Positions 51,793-64,000 of a stretch of 64,000 nt of DNA are shown here, in pieces. The position numbers and the translations under genes are program-made. Location: positions 13,628,940 to 13,692,939 of the forward strand of contig NC_089313.1 in assembly GCF_036669915.1 (NCBI RefSeq), written 5' to 3'. Within the stretch, counting starts at the first letter, position 1. Every line of letters starts with the position of its first letter. The DNA comes from Pocillopora verrucosa. Its lineage: Eukaryota; Cnidaria; Anthozoa; Scleractinia; Pocilloporidae. The notes below the pieces were generated by a model. That model did no database searches. It had not been told where the DNA came from and saw only the letters and a program-made list of their open reading frames with translations.

Positions 51793-54700
51793 TTAGATAT
51801 CATAGTAATTTTTAAGAATTTGCAATTTTCTTAATCGGTGCACCACCACCGCTCCACCTTTCCTTCTGAAGATTGTTATAAACGGGGGTTCAAACAAATT
51901 CATACCCTCTGCCTTGTTCACATTGGCAGCCAACTTTTTGTTGTAGGCATTCACCTCATTATGGATTTTTTTCAAACAATCCCCCAGAAAATTCGAATGC
52001 ACTCGACTTGAAATACGACATTTGAACTTATCCAAAAAAAACCTTACAAAATGATAAGCCGCTGGCGAGAGTTTCTTGCCACTCTTTTTGTATCGCAGCA
52101 AAAGGTCAGTCACGAACTCTGGGTCGTCGGTTGTTCCGAAGTCTAGCAATCCTTTTCTGTCTTCCTTTGGCACACGGGAACGACGGATCACTCGCATCGC
52201 GTTAAACATCCTCGACAGGTACTTGCTCATCTTCATCAAGCACTCCGCAACGGAAATGAGTTTACAGTGTTTGTACTCCATATTTGCCTCTCCCCAGTTT
52301 TCAATCATGGACACCCACAGGTCGTAAGTTGATAGCGGCGTGTAATACTGACATGTGGGGATTGCATTCATCTAAAGGCCCTGTACTACATGCCGAATGG
52401 CGCCTCGGGTATGAAATACCTCCGCAGCGTAGAGGAGGGCCTTGGCGAGGTAGTCTGCGAAAGATCATCATGATTGTACATAACTATCAATTCAAGCCTA
52501 CATGTAGATGATACCAAATTCTCGGGGTCCTATTTTTTACACTAAAATTCATCAAAACGCGCTTTGCGGGAAGTGGCACTTATTTTTTTCATTTTTCACC
52601 GGTACTCTTTGTACCACTGACAAAAATGCAAAAGTTAAAGTCTATTTAGTCGCTCACATCATCGATGGGAAGTGTCAAATGGACTTGGGAAGTTTAGTTT
52701 CGTAATGAATTAAGTACTAGTGGGACATTTGGTGCATTTTGAATTGTTTTTCCACATTTCTTTCATTAATCATAACCACTACAATTTCCTCAAATGTTAT
52801 TGGTGCATTAGCTGCTTTATTATTCAATAATCATTCTGTACAGTTGTAATTAATCGGACAAGGTAATCGGACAGTTGGCTGTAATCAGACACCTGTAATT
52901 GGACAGTTGAAGCAGCAAATCATACTAAAACCACTCAGCTAAATTCAGCAATCAAAATAACCATAGTAACAACCCTTATCCTAAAACTTTCCAAAATGGA
53001 GGATTTTTGTACTTTAGAAATTGTCTCTACTAAAGATGTTTGTCCTAAATGTATTTGATTTTTTCGGAAACTGTAAAGGTTATGATTAACTGGTAGGAGG
53101 AATTCGAGTCGTCCAATTCTGTCTGTAATCATACTCGTGATTGACAAATCGGACGTCCGTATGATTACAGACCAAATTGGACTCCACTCGTTCCTATTAC
53201 CATAATAAAATGCTATATAGATCTCTAGTCTGTCCAATCTCTAATTACCTGTTGATGTTATGTGGTAACTTCCTGTTTTCCCTTGTGACATGCTTTGCAA
53301 GTACTCCTGGTACTTCTTATTGTGGGCTAATCTGAAGTCAACCAATTTCGTATCCATTTGTCTCAAATCCAGCTGCGTGTTCATTTTTTCAAATTCTTCA
53401 AGCCAGTAATGCAACAATTTCTTGGCTTTTTTATCTTTTATTTCGTCAATAGCTCCTTTCTTCATTACTTTAAAGGAACCTTCGTTGTACTTGAAGACCT
53501 TGTAATAAGCACTGGCCAATTCTTGCATTTTGTACCGCCCCATTTGCTCAAGATTGTGAAGATCGGAAATAAAAGAGCGGGGAAGGTTGGGAAACATCTT
53601 AGGCATGGCGAACTCCAGAGTGAAGGCGTAAACATTTGTGTCAAATACAAGTTCCGATGGTATTTTAAATTTATCTTCAAAATACCTATTAAATTCCTGA
53701 GTGACGTTTCCAGAATCTTTTCCAATAAGCCCGACGTCGTAGTCTGATTTGTAAGTGGCGCTACCATATGGTTTAGGAAAACACACTCCACCCTCGGGAA
53801 TCTCCCAACTCTGTGAAATGCCGGTGTAATTGTCTCTCTTTTCCTTGCAAGCTGTTAACTTCTCCCCACTTACAAGCCAAAGAATGTGAGTAACTAAAAG
53901 ATACCTAGCGGCTGTAATTTTAAGGAGTTTGTAGTTCTGATTTTTTGTCACTTTTTGTAAAAGTTCCCAAGGTGATTTGCCACGGTTTGGTTTAAATTTC
54001 AGAAAAAATTCCTCCGCCTTCTTTGCTAACGACTTGAAACTCTCGATTCCAAGACGACCCTCAAAGGAAGGTTGTTCCGTCCACATGTCAGCTACGGGGT
54101 GTTTCTTGAAGCCATAGTTTTGTATAATTTCATCCATCCAGATGATATCGTCTTCGGTAACTTTGGGGTCTTCGAATCTATAGCAAGGAAAAGATGTCTT
54201 GTTATAATAAAAAGAACGAGAAAGATAGCAACTTAAGAGCTCAGCAATGAAACAAATGTTTTTCCTCTGTCGGGAACGTGGAAAATATCTGAGTACTATA
54301 AGGAATCCAAGCTTGTGCACTGAATTTTGCCGAAGTTATATAAATCATTGCCCTTAAACTGAGGTATAGAAATATTTTTGATAGGTAAGCTTCATAATAA
54401 TCACTGTTTCAAATCAAGTCACGATACTTTTGACCATGGTAATTGTGATAACGATTGATGCAAAATGAAGGCAGTACAAAATACGACAAGGTAATTGGAA
54501 TTACCCTCAATCCGATGTGTTGCAGGAGCTAAGCTCCTGGTATATGCAATTAGTCGTATACCTTTCAGTAACGTTTATTCCATGGAGAGCCTCAATTTCG
54601 TCGTTTTTCGGCGGATCAATCGGCTGGTGTTCGACAGAATCTACCTCGAACATGGAAACTGGAAAGAGCTCGCTGTCGCAAACCTGTCATACAATATTGT

Positions 54701-55518
54701 ATACACATTACATAAAACTCCTTTATTTGGCTTAGCTCTTTACACCCTTACGTCAGCAGATATATTCTCCATTCTGTTCTATATGCTTTTGCTATTACGC
54801 CGACAAGGAGAATTTAGTTAAAAATCAGGAGCTTTTCGAAATATTCAAGTTTGCGGTCATTCCGTAATTGCCGCGGCGAGCCTAATATTTGATTCAGAAG
54901 TGATACCTTAATGAGAATTTAGATGCTAGTCACTGGGCCCTCAGGGGTTAAAGCGTTACACGGGTGTAAGTTGCCAGACGAGGTACGGGTTCTTGAAGTC
55001 TTTAAAATAATATACAATTTTTTTTCTGGATAGCGTCTAGCTCAGAGTCGTGGATAGGGTGTGAATGTTAGCTTCAGGACTTGGCGTCGAAATCTGAGGG
55101 TGTAAATGGGAGGGCAGGGGGGCAAATGCTCTTCTTTCTTAATCAAATATCGATAATGGTCGACCATGTCAGTTAGTAGTTACTTGTCGCTTATCGGTTT
55201 TCAATTATTTATTTATTTTTTTGTGGAACCCGGGAGACTGAATATGTTATGTTGGTCCAGAATCATTTCGAACGCGAACGAGTGTCACTGTTTGGGGGAA
55301 TTTCTCAAACGTTTTAGGCGAAGATCTTAGGTATATCTAGCTTTAATCTAACATAATGAGCTAGTAAACACACAGTTAGTGATTATTGTGCATATCCCCC
55401 AAATATAAAATTCAAAATTAATTTCTTAAAGAAAACCAATTATTCAACCTAGTTTGTCATTACTCACCACATGTCCTTGCACCAACATGAAAACCAGGAT
55501 ATTCAAAGAGGACATCAT
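51793..55518 (-). pseudogene. Nucleotidyltransferase-like gene, copy C, early stop in exon 4
   Basis: Exons 55518-55468 (signal peptide MMSSLNILVFMLVQGHV), 54683-54562, 54177-53249 and 52454-51793. Splice sites match copies A and B. Exon 3 is one codon shorter and keeps GSATYKSDYDVGL. In exon 4 the CAG of GLQMKA is TAG (52374-52372), which would end the protein after 394 residues; the rest of exon 4 stays open after the stop but has a different, longer C-terminus. Exon 2 gains a sequon (NVT). It is clearly older than the A/B split. Either a young pseudogene or a gene for a shorter protein lacking most of the C-terminal domain. Confidence 0.8.
54730..54955. repeat. M2 miniature repeat, complete copy in copy C intron 1
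   Basis: CTTTACACCCTTACGTCAGC at the left, AAGGAGAATTTAG in the middle and CTCAGGGGTTAAAGCG at the right. Genes A and B keep only the left part (38155-38228 and 44600-44670), broken where the foldback element sits. Confidence 0.65.
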
Positions 55519-55719
55519 TTTAATACATCTGAAAATTCTAAAGCAAAAAGAAAAATGACCATAATAAGTTAAAGTTTATTTCAGTGCCTACGAGCAAAGG
55601 ACTCACAGAGCGAGGAAACTTAAAATAAACGAGTTCGCAGACTTCTATGGGCTGCTCAATATGAAAATTACTTTATTTAAGACTTTGGGACTACCAATTA
55701 AACCTTGAGGTAAAAGTAA

Positions 55720-58700
55720 GCTAAAATAATGCAACAGCTATAACCTTTCTGCTGTAACCAAGCCATATCATATGGATTAACAGTCTTTACAGTTTAATAG
55801 TTTTCATATGATGACTAAAAGTTTTTCAAAAGTTAAAATTTTTTTCTTCCAACGGTTTTTTTGGCTCAAGTGTAGTTTTCTCTAAAAAAAAAATAATCGA
55901 AAATTAACGGGAAAGTTTCAAACGTATGTTTTGATTTGTTCTAAATGTCAATTCTAAAAACAGAGTGCCAAAGGTCATGATAATAAATCAGTGTTCATTG
56001 AATTGAATGATATCCGGACAGTGGCAAGAAGTATTCTGCGACACATTTTTTTTTTCCGATTTTATTTACTTCTTCGGCTTAACATTTGCTATAGATGTAA
56101 GGAAACTTTGTTCTAGTTTTTTCCTTTGTTACGATTAAAAAGAGTCTTCCTCCGACTAAGTCACAATCAGAAATTAATTAGGAAGTATCTAAAACAAATA
56201 ACAATTGGCTTTGGTTAACAAAAGACCAACCTTGAACGACTCCTCGCGGATCAAAAGTTCGTGACTCAACTTTAGTGACCTCTGAAAAGCTTCAAACTGA
56301 ATTTGGTAATGAGTTTTTCTTAACCCACCTTTTTTATTGGCACTTTGCTTTTCTATTGAGAAGATTTTCTTCGTCGTGCCATAGATCCTTGGTTATAGCA
56401 AGACAAAATATGTCAGCTATTTTCTTGGTTATAGATATCCAACCTCAAAATTCTTGTTACGTTTTGTGTTTTTTTTAACTCACTGCCGGTATTTTTCCGG
56501 CTAAGGGTAACCCGGTTTCATTTCAGCTAATTACATTCACAATCGACAAGAAATTGTTAAAGTAATTCCTATGATTTATCGTCATTGTAGTAAGTAAATG
56601 CTCGCAGTTTCAGAGGATTAACTTGAAAAAAAGCTATGACTCTTCAATCAATCTCTCTCCTTAAGCCCTAAATTATAGCCCCCTGATAAGAGGCCATACT
56701 GAGTTTTAAAAAAATGCGGTGCTTTTTTTCTGATTAGCGATTTTCTTTGAAAACTTGTATCCTACCTTTAGATTTGAAGTAGTTGCTTAGGAGACCAAGA
56801 CTCAAAGCTCTAATTTTACGATGAAAAAATTTGGTTTGAGTCCAATACTGTTTACTTTCTGAAAGTTGAGTGAGACTTGTGAAGGGCAAAAACTACGCTT
56901 GATATTCATAGCCTTAACTTGACTGGCCACCAGCTGATGTTTAATTATTAACAGAGATATTTGGTTGTTTAAGTGCTTTTTTTTTTCTAGTGTACCTGGC
57001 TAATGGATTTTATGCTTTATCTCATTTGTGTCGATTTAATTGTTCTGCGTTTTATTGTAGTTCTTTCCTAAAATTATGATCGCTTGCGTGAGATAAATTT
57101 CACCGAGAATTCACCGCTTCTATCTTGAAAATTAAACCAGCCCATCAACACGATGGCAAATAAGAGGTGACATCATAATTATAATGGTCATTGTCATTCA
57201 TTTTTAAAGCAAGAGCTAGCGTTCGGGTGCAAAATGTTAAGGTCCAAACTTTTTCTTTGTTTAACATTTTTCGGACAATTTTTATTTACCTTTGTTTCAT
57301 AAGACGCCGATGACAAGACTTATAGAACGATAACGACAAAACGTGTTTTTTCTACAGCTACTGACAAGATGTGCAACTGAGAGGGAAGCAATTAACTGGT
57401 TTTTCAAGCGTTAAGAGAAGCTAAGAACAAGTTAATTGACTACGTTTTATGATCAAACTCTGAACAACCAGTCGAGGTTTGTTTCTTTCCCTTTCTTTCA
57501 GCTCATGACCAAGAAACTAATATAAGTTGAGATCAAAATCTTATTGAACAAAAGCTTTATCCTTTCATGACAAAACGTAACACTTTTGTAGACGATTTAA
57601 GACTCCTCTTTCATTGTTTGACCATAACAACCATTGCTAATTGTATGTAAGTAGAGACACTAAAAAGCGTCTGAGAACCATTCAATGTTTCCACCGGTAC
57701 TGCCACGAGTTTGTAGTTGTACCAGGTGTACCTTTAAAAGGTTAAAAGCTTGTCAAAGAACTTCATTTGAAAGCATTATGGTTAATTAGCAAAGCGAATA
57801 GTTAATTGTTGGATGATTTTTTTTAGCTTTCGTTCCACCGCGTGACAGAATCACTTAGTCCACATTAGTTATATGAGCTGACCAAAATAGGTAGACTGAT
57901 CACAAACTTACTTAAAACAATTTTCATTTTCACAGCATTGATAATATTCTACTAATGAAATTTTAGAAATTGTCAGTATTCTTTAAGGACCTTAACTAAT
58001 AAAACATACGATTTTCTGAGCTATGCCACAAGTCTTGATTAGTCAACTCCAATTTTCTTTTGATTTCAATTTACGTTTTTGTCGTCAAATGAGATCAGTC
58101 AGTTGATAATTTGCGATTTGTTTCATCCAGGTCTCTTTCAGAAAATTATACTAACCTACTCCTTAAGGGTGTTGCTATGGAAATCTTCTTTTCTCAGCGG
58201 TCTAAAAGACTACAAACTGTAAAGAACAATTATTATTCATTAGATTTTAATGACCTCCAAAAAGTCAATATTTTTTCTGGCTCACGATTGTTTTCGACAC
58301 CTATTGTTTTAAGTTTACTTGCCGGACAATCTTGGCGGCTGTATTTAGTATTTATTACATTTAATGTCTTTTATGAGGAAAACTGAAATAAAACTTAGTT
58401 TATTACATTTCTTCATGTTTGGAACAGTCAAGGAAAATCTTAATTCTGGTAATTCACGATAAGAAACCAACAGGGTTGTTTCTAATTGTATCTAGTTTGG
58501 TCGAGTTCGCAATACTTAAATTTAACTATCAATACCTGAAATGTTAGAAACATTTTGTAACATATATATCTCCTCTGACTCACCACTTATTTTTTTCTAC
58601 CTTTTTGGAGATAGTAATAATCTTTTTCTCAACGGTCTAAACAGACTACAAAAACTTAAAAGGGAAAACATTATCCATTAAATTTTAATGACGTCCTAAA

Positions 58701-60210
58701 GGGCAATATTTTCTGGCTCACGATTTTTTACGACACCTATTGTTTTAAGTTAACGTTTACTTAGCGGAAAAAATTAGAAGCGGTATTTAGTATTCATAAC
58801 ATTTAATGACAGTTTATGGAAAACTGAGTGAAAAGTTAGTTTTTGACATTTTCTTGTTTTGCACGATCAAAGAAACTCTTCATTCTAATTATTCACAATA
58901 AGAAACCAACAGGGACGTTTCTAAACTATGCGGGTAGCTCGGGATTCGGTCGACTTCGCAACATTTAAGTTAGATCAACCGATTCCTGGAAAGTTACAAA
59001 CATTCTGTAACATATATATTTCCTCTCACCCCCGATTTTACTCTTTACTTCCTCTTGACTTTTCAGTAAAGTCTACTTTTTAAAATTATCAGTGTTTATT
59101 AAAGAATTATTTACTTTGACTCAAAATCTTTTACTCACCTTTTGATTTGACGCACTCTTAGAAGGGCAGTGAATCAAAGCACCAATATCTCGTGTGTGCT
59201 CTTTTTCGAAAGTTAAATGAAGCCTTAAAGCAGAAAGGACGACTGAGATTGACAGATAAAAAAAAAGTGATCTTACAACAACTCAGACGTTTAATTACTA
59301 ATGATTTCAAAACATGTCACTGGTAAAATTGATGTAGTCGCTACCAGACACTGCTGGCTAATTAGATGCTTTTCCTCAATAGAGCGATGCGGTTAATCTT
59401 TTCTTTCTAAAGAAAAACTGCAAAAAGTCACTGTCTGGAGCAAAAGAGATTTTGGATGACCTCCCAATTATCGTAAGAGTAATCTTACCTAATGAAACAA
59501 AGGCGTTTTATTATTTACAAACTGTCTCACATCTTTACGTCGCCGTAGGTTGTGTTACAAAGAACGAGAAAAAAGGGGGCTCATCGAATAGAATCTAATG
59601 ATTGAAATTATTCATGACTCAATCGAGAGTCAGTTGATTTCTAAACCCTAAAACAGGGTTAGGTCAAGAAGAAGCACGTCAAAAATTTGCCGAGTAATTT
59701 TGAAATAATCATCAACGACTTATGCGAGCTCTTTGAAACCAATGGCGAATATTTTCAGTTTCTTTCCTTTTGTTCTTTTAACCGAGAAAAGTTTAGGCTA
59801 GTGATCAATGGAACTCCCTGAATTGAAACCATGGACATCCCATGTGATTTTCCACGGACAACCTGAATCTCTTTTTGAGGAAGATCGACGATTGAATTTA
59901 TGACAACTGTTTTGAGTTATTCTTTTAGGGGCCTTTCTATGCTCCTTAATCTGACTGTGGATTCATTTGCCAAAGACAGTTTCAATTCTCTTTGCACATG
60001 CATTACTCGACTTAACAGACAACTTAAACTCCTATCCGAATCTCCCTCGGCCAGACTCACTCGTGGGATCTGGGTTCAAGAATAAGTTTAACTTAATGAC
60101 CAGAAATAACTTATCACTTGATTAGTTCCATCGATTTTTTATTTCAAGATGTAAATGGTTCTCACAAATTACTTGTGTAAACAGTTCTTGCATGAGAAAT
60201 AAATCATAGC
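55720..60210. other. Intergenic between copies C and D, no gene seen
   Basis: AT-rich, with no recognisable coding region. It contains the diverged tandem duplication at 58190-59045. Copy C homology on its left side stops at about 55715, after a ~105-bp insertion (55582-55686) absent from copies A and B. Confidence 0.5.
58190..59045. repeat. Diverged tandem duplication, period ~430 bp
   Basis: Unit 1 (about 58190-58605) and unit 2 (about 58620-59045) share CTCA(G/A)CGGTCTAAA, TTTTCTGGCTCACGATT, ACACCTATTGTTTTAAGTT, AAGAAACCAACAGGG and TGTAACATATATAT in the same order, with many differences. Non-coding as far as I can see. Confidence 0.75.
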
Positions 60211-60214
60211 AGAA

Positions 60215-61195
60215 GGTAATCCTAGTTTAGGTGTTCCACATTAAAGTGTTTAATACGACAATTAGCTTTTTCAACTTTTTTTTTAGAATAAATGCGGTTA
60301 AATTAAGTTGACAAAGAACAATTTACACTCCTGAATTCTAGTCGTTTATATTCGCTTAAGTTACGTTTGAATCAAGTTTAGACCAAAATCGTTTCACTAT
60401 CATGCAAGACCAAGTTTTCAGTTGATTTTTCTGGGTCGACAAAGGAATTCGAAGCGAAAGGAAAAACTGTTCTAGATTCAAGAGTGTATTTTGGCATTTA
60501 TCCCTCTTTATCTCCTTTAAGATAATAAAGAGAGCTAAACTTTGACAGTATACACTTTAAATGTGAGTAAGTTAAAGGCTAACTATAATAGTGTCGCTAT
60601 ACTGTTTTAATGGTATATGTAGATTTTCCTCTCTGATTAAATATTTGTTAGAATTTGGATTTAAATACAAGCCTGATAGTTTGCCAAATCCATTCGGGGT
60701 GGCGGCTTGAAAATACTGATTAAAGCTCTTTGTGACGGTTCCAGAATTTACTGCGATGAGCCCGACGTCATAGTCTGACTTGTGGGTGGCGCTGCCATAA
60801 GGTAAAGGAAAACACACTCCAGTTGCAGGGATCTCGAAGCTTTGGATAATGCCGCTGTATTTGTCTCTAGTTTCCTTGCAAGCAATTAACTTTCTATAAC
60901 TTTGAACCCAAAGAACATGGGTTACAAAAAGGTATCTAGCAGCTGTGATGTAAAGGAGGTTGATAGGGGTTCGTGTAGCCGGTAAATTTTGCCACGGGCG
61001 TGGTTGTTGTTGTTTCTGAAGAATTTCTCTGTCAACTGTGCAGCTGCTGCCCAGCCTGCTTTTCCAATTTGACCTTCAAAACTTGGTAGTGTCTTCCATT
61101 GAACTTTATTGGGATCTTTTTCGAAACCGTAAGCATCAGCAATTTGAATTTTCAACGGCTGAACATCAACATCAATTGGTAGACCAACTGCGCGC
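60215..61195 (-). pseudogene. Nucleotidyltransferase-like gene, copy D, decayed
   Basis: On the minus strand from about 61195 the frame reads PIDVDVQPLKIQIADAYGF, PSFEGQIGKAG, then shifts frame and continues LLYITAARYLFVTHVLW, LIACKETRDKYSG, YGSATHKSDYDVGLI and SGTVTKSFNQYFQ. It then loses homology near 60700; the last part of exon 3 and all of exon 4 are missing. At 60215-60340 the sequence matches the 3' flank of copy A (35140-35290), so exon 4 was deleted from within. It is much more diverged than A-C, so it is an older duplicate. The GS-DxD block is nevertheless conserved. Confidence 0.8.
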
Positions 61196-61709
61196 CTAAG
61201 AGTATTGAGGGGAGGATAAAGCTGATTAGCTCAGAAGTGTTCAGCAAGTACGTTTCATTTACGAAGAGCTAAAGAGACAAAATCGCAAGTCAAGAGTTTA
61301 TTTTCCGAGTATTTTTCTGGTTATTGACAGAACAAAGTTATAATTTGGTTCTTGTCCAGTAGATTTACTAATTTTTGTGTGCCTTACACGAGGTGTAAAC
61401 CACACTATGTCATGATCGAAGATATTTATTCCTGGCTGGATTTGTCACGGTGAACAAAGCGCTTGTCACGTGGTTTACTATCGTCGAAGATAGGTTCCAG
61501 TCTATGCTCGGCTAAGTTACCTGAGCTTCAAAGCTTCAGAAAGCGACCATTTTGTAATGGTACAAAGTTATGTCTCTGATTACTCTTTAAGTTATGTCTC
61601 TGATTACTGTTCCTGAAATATATCATGGTGACACTCTATCTCTATTGAACTTTCTGTTAAATAAAACCTCCAGGTCAAATTGTAAATCTTATTGGGTTAA
61701 AAATTATTA

Positions 61710-61810
61710 GATATGGAATTAATCTTCGAGTGTTTAACTCGATAGCTCACGAGTGAGCGCAGTGAACGAGTGAGATGTCGAGTTGAACACGAGAAGAGAA
61801 ATTCCATATC
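61710..61810. mobile_element. Foldback miniature element (GATATGGAATT ends)
   Basis: Starts GATATGGAATT and ends AATTCCATATC. The inner arms GTTTAACTCGA/TCGAGTTGAAC and CTCACGAGTGAG/CGAGTGAG fold on each other around a GCGCAGTG centre. Confidence 0.65.
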
Positions 61811-63159
61811 TACAAGCAACCATGTATTATTTTGTTTATCACATAAACACAATAGCCCTTTTCTGGGAAGAAAATCCGATCTCATTAATGAATGCAAATA
61901 AATGAATCGACAATCCTCGAATAACAATCGTAGAGTGCGTTGGCGCTGACTCTTAAGATGGAAAATGCTTTGAATCATGATTACAAAAACTTCCATATAT
62001 ACGCGCGCCTATGTATGATTCCCAATGTATTATTTTTCGTAACATGTTAGTTCATTTTGTAAAGTTCTTTAAGTCTTTTGCTGAGGGAATATAAAATAAT
62101 TAGCATGCTATCGCATTTCATTTCGTGAGATGGTTGATTATACATGGGACCAGGGTGAGTAAGATTTCAGGGGGAGGTAGAGGTTTCGTTCGATTCTCGT
62201 ATTTCGTGTACGTGACATGTCGTTTCGCCTTATTTTAGACATTATGCCTTGTTTTAGATGGTTTTAGATAGTTTGCAAGTGGTTGTAGATGTTTTTGAGG
62301 TGGTTGTAGGTGGTTGTTGAAATTTTTGAGGTGGTTGTAGATGGTTGTAGGTGGTTGTAGGTGGTTTTAGGTGGTTTTAGGTCGGTCCTTGTTTTAGTAC
62401 TTACCAGCACTTGCCTTGGAAAAGAAAATCAACCTACAAACTTCAGAAGTCAATTCCACTTCGTTTCGTAAACATAATCATGACTGAATCTATCAGACCT
62501 CCATGGGAGATTATGCTGATGTTTTTTCAGTTCCTAAAATCCTTGGGTTACATGTACAACCTTTGTTGTCAAAATGAGACCTCCAATAACAAAGTTTGGC
62601 CAATAACTCTCATCTTCAGAATGAACATTTCAGGACTTTTTTTTTTATGCTATTTATCTTGTGTTATTGATGAACAGGATCGATATTAAAAACTATCTAA
62701 TGGTAATCAGATATTAGCTCTTCTTATAGAAACCCAATGAGACACCAGACACTAAAAAGCAGCTCAATTTTGTAAGCCACACATGTACGCATTGCGGACC
62801 TATTTTTCTAAAAGCAATTACTCGCCCTCATCTCGTTTAATAACTTTTAATTATGCTTATCATAATAATGATGAAAATGTTTACCGTTTGATTGGTGCAA
62901 TCTCTGTATGAATCTAATCTTTTGTAGTAATGACAATAATAGTTAAAATAATGATAATAATGACGAAATAATAACGATAATAATAAATATAATCCGGCTT
63001 AAGGATATGGAGACTATTCATGGTCAACATTTAGAAATTATTGATCCAAGCGGTCGATTACTTGGGAGAATTTTGCATGGTTATCAGTTAGAATTGTTCG
63101 ATCATGTCTTTTTTTTTTGTTTTGTTTTTTTGAATCGCTTTCACCATGAAGTTGCAGGA
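61811..63159. other. Intergenic, no gene seen
   Basis: Contains the GGTTGTAGGT minisatellite and an AAT/ATA-rich simple sequence stretch (62930-63000). Nothing else recognised. Confidence 0.5.
62251..62392 (+). repeat. GGTTGTAGGT-type minisatellite
   Basis: About a dozen imperfect 10-bp units, variants GGTTGTAGGT, GGTTTTAGGT and GGTTGTAGAT, with a short interruption (TTGAAATTTTTGAGG). Confidence 0.85.
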
Positions 63160-64000
63160 CTTATTTCTCCTTCTCTGTCTACGTTAAATAGTTTTGCGTC
63201 AAGTTTGTGTTATCGATCCCGTAGGAAAGTGCCGACGCGAACCTCGTTGTGAAAGCCTCTTCTCAAACTCGATACGCACATAATTGAACGTGGTGTTACC
63301 GAAAGATGGAAATGAAGTTGAACAGCAGTAGTGCGTTTTCTTTGAGGGATCTCCCTTTATTGTCGTTTACATGTTGTTACATTTTGGAAATTCACAGAAT
63401 TTGCAATGCTTTGCTTTACTTTTTAAAACCCGTGCCAAAGACAATCAGTTGTAACAATAGCAACTCGTCATTTGCGCTTGTCTGCCCCTTTTGCAGGTCG
63501 CCTAGTTTTTCTTTGAGTTATCATTGTCGCCTCGTAATATTCTTCCTCGTTTGTTATGGCTTTTGGGATTAATTCAAGGTACTCGAATGCTCCCTAAGAG
63601 GGGAAGAAATCATGACCAAGTCACAATCTTAACTCAAAAAGGGGACGGTGACGTTGAAACAACTCTGGAATTTATTTTTGGCTAGTCTCATTCTTGATGA
63701 ATCTAAGAGTAGTCCTTAGCCTTCGTCCACTTCTATCAGATCTGATGCGACCACCACTGGATCATATCAAGCATGTTGAGGTGGGGAAATGTTGTGGGAG
63801 AATTTCTAATATTGTTGGTGTTATTACCCTCAAGAGAAAAATTTTCAATGGAGTGTCGGAAGGTAATTCTGGAGTGCTTGGACTTGCTTTCGCTTTGTGG
63901 TTTTGGTCTCAAACCTCAATTACCATCTCAAACCAATCAGACGCAAAACTGGTATCAATCCTAGCTTGGTTAGTAGCGTTTCACGCGCTTAACCCTTTCA
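63160..64000 (+). repeat. Segmental duplicate of 33830-34640, running off the window
   Basis: Colinear with the DNA that lies 3' of gene A and ends in the first bases of an M1 repeat (AACCCTTTCA at 63991-64000), exactly as at 34618. The match continues to the last base, so the duplicate extends beyond the window. Confidence 0.88.

Noticed and set aside
53358-53747. 129-codon plus-strand frame
   Set aside because: Antisense shadow of copy C exon 3.
62251-62392. Possible interstitial telomere-like array
   Set aside because: Units are about 10 bp (GGTTGTAGGT), not TTAGGG; an ordinary minisatellite.

Overview
The window is animal nuclear DNA and most likely comes from an anthozoan cnidarian, probably a stony coral. 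This is inferred from short-intron metazoan genes, a conserved ERK gene, clustered intronless rhodopsin-class receptors, a dense load of small inverted-repeat elements, and degenerate retroelement pieces of kinds I associate with cnidarian genomes. No species name can be proven from the sequence alone.

Layout. 0.4-3.1 kb: an RNF14-like RBR ubiquitin ligase (minus strand, two coding exons). 3.9-4.7 kb: an 850-bp terminal-inverted-repeat element packed with a GGGGCGCTTATT subrepeat. 9.3-18.6 kb: three intronless class A GPCR genes (one plus, two minus), with gene-free DNA and miniature elements between them. 19.4-20.1 kb: a decayed GIY-YIG retroelement tail. 23.8-30.9 kb: a complete ten-exon ERK/MAPK1 gene (364 aa), its introns carrying several copies of one miniature-element family.

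33.8-64 kb is a block of segmental duplications built around one gene family. Its heart is a ~14.4-kb inverted repeat (arms about 34.2-41.0 and 41.3-48.6 kb, spacer ~0.28 kb) in which two near-identical 563-aa genes (A, minus; B, plus) are transcribed outward from the centre. Each has four exons: a short exon coding a signal peptide, a short acidic exon, a long exon with a GS(x5)DxD motif of the nucleotidyltransferase-fold type, and a helical C-terminal exon. A third copy (C, 51.8-55.5 kb, minus) has all splice sites but an early stop in exon 4. A fourth (D, 60.2-61.2 kb) is an old broken fragment that still keeps the motif. The right edge of the window repeats the sequence that lies 3' of copy A, so a fifth copy probably begins just beyond base 64000.

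This secreted nucleotidyltransferase-like family, amplified in a palindrome, is the best candidate for something undescribed. The duplicated block also carries a Crypton-like miniature element, foldback elements, a perfect 129-bp hairpin sequence, and a tyrosine-recombinase retroelement remnant sitting exactly at the junction between the inverted arm and copy C. The near-identity of the arms could reflect recent duplication or gene conversion, but collapsed or mis-joined haplotypes in an assembly must be excluded.
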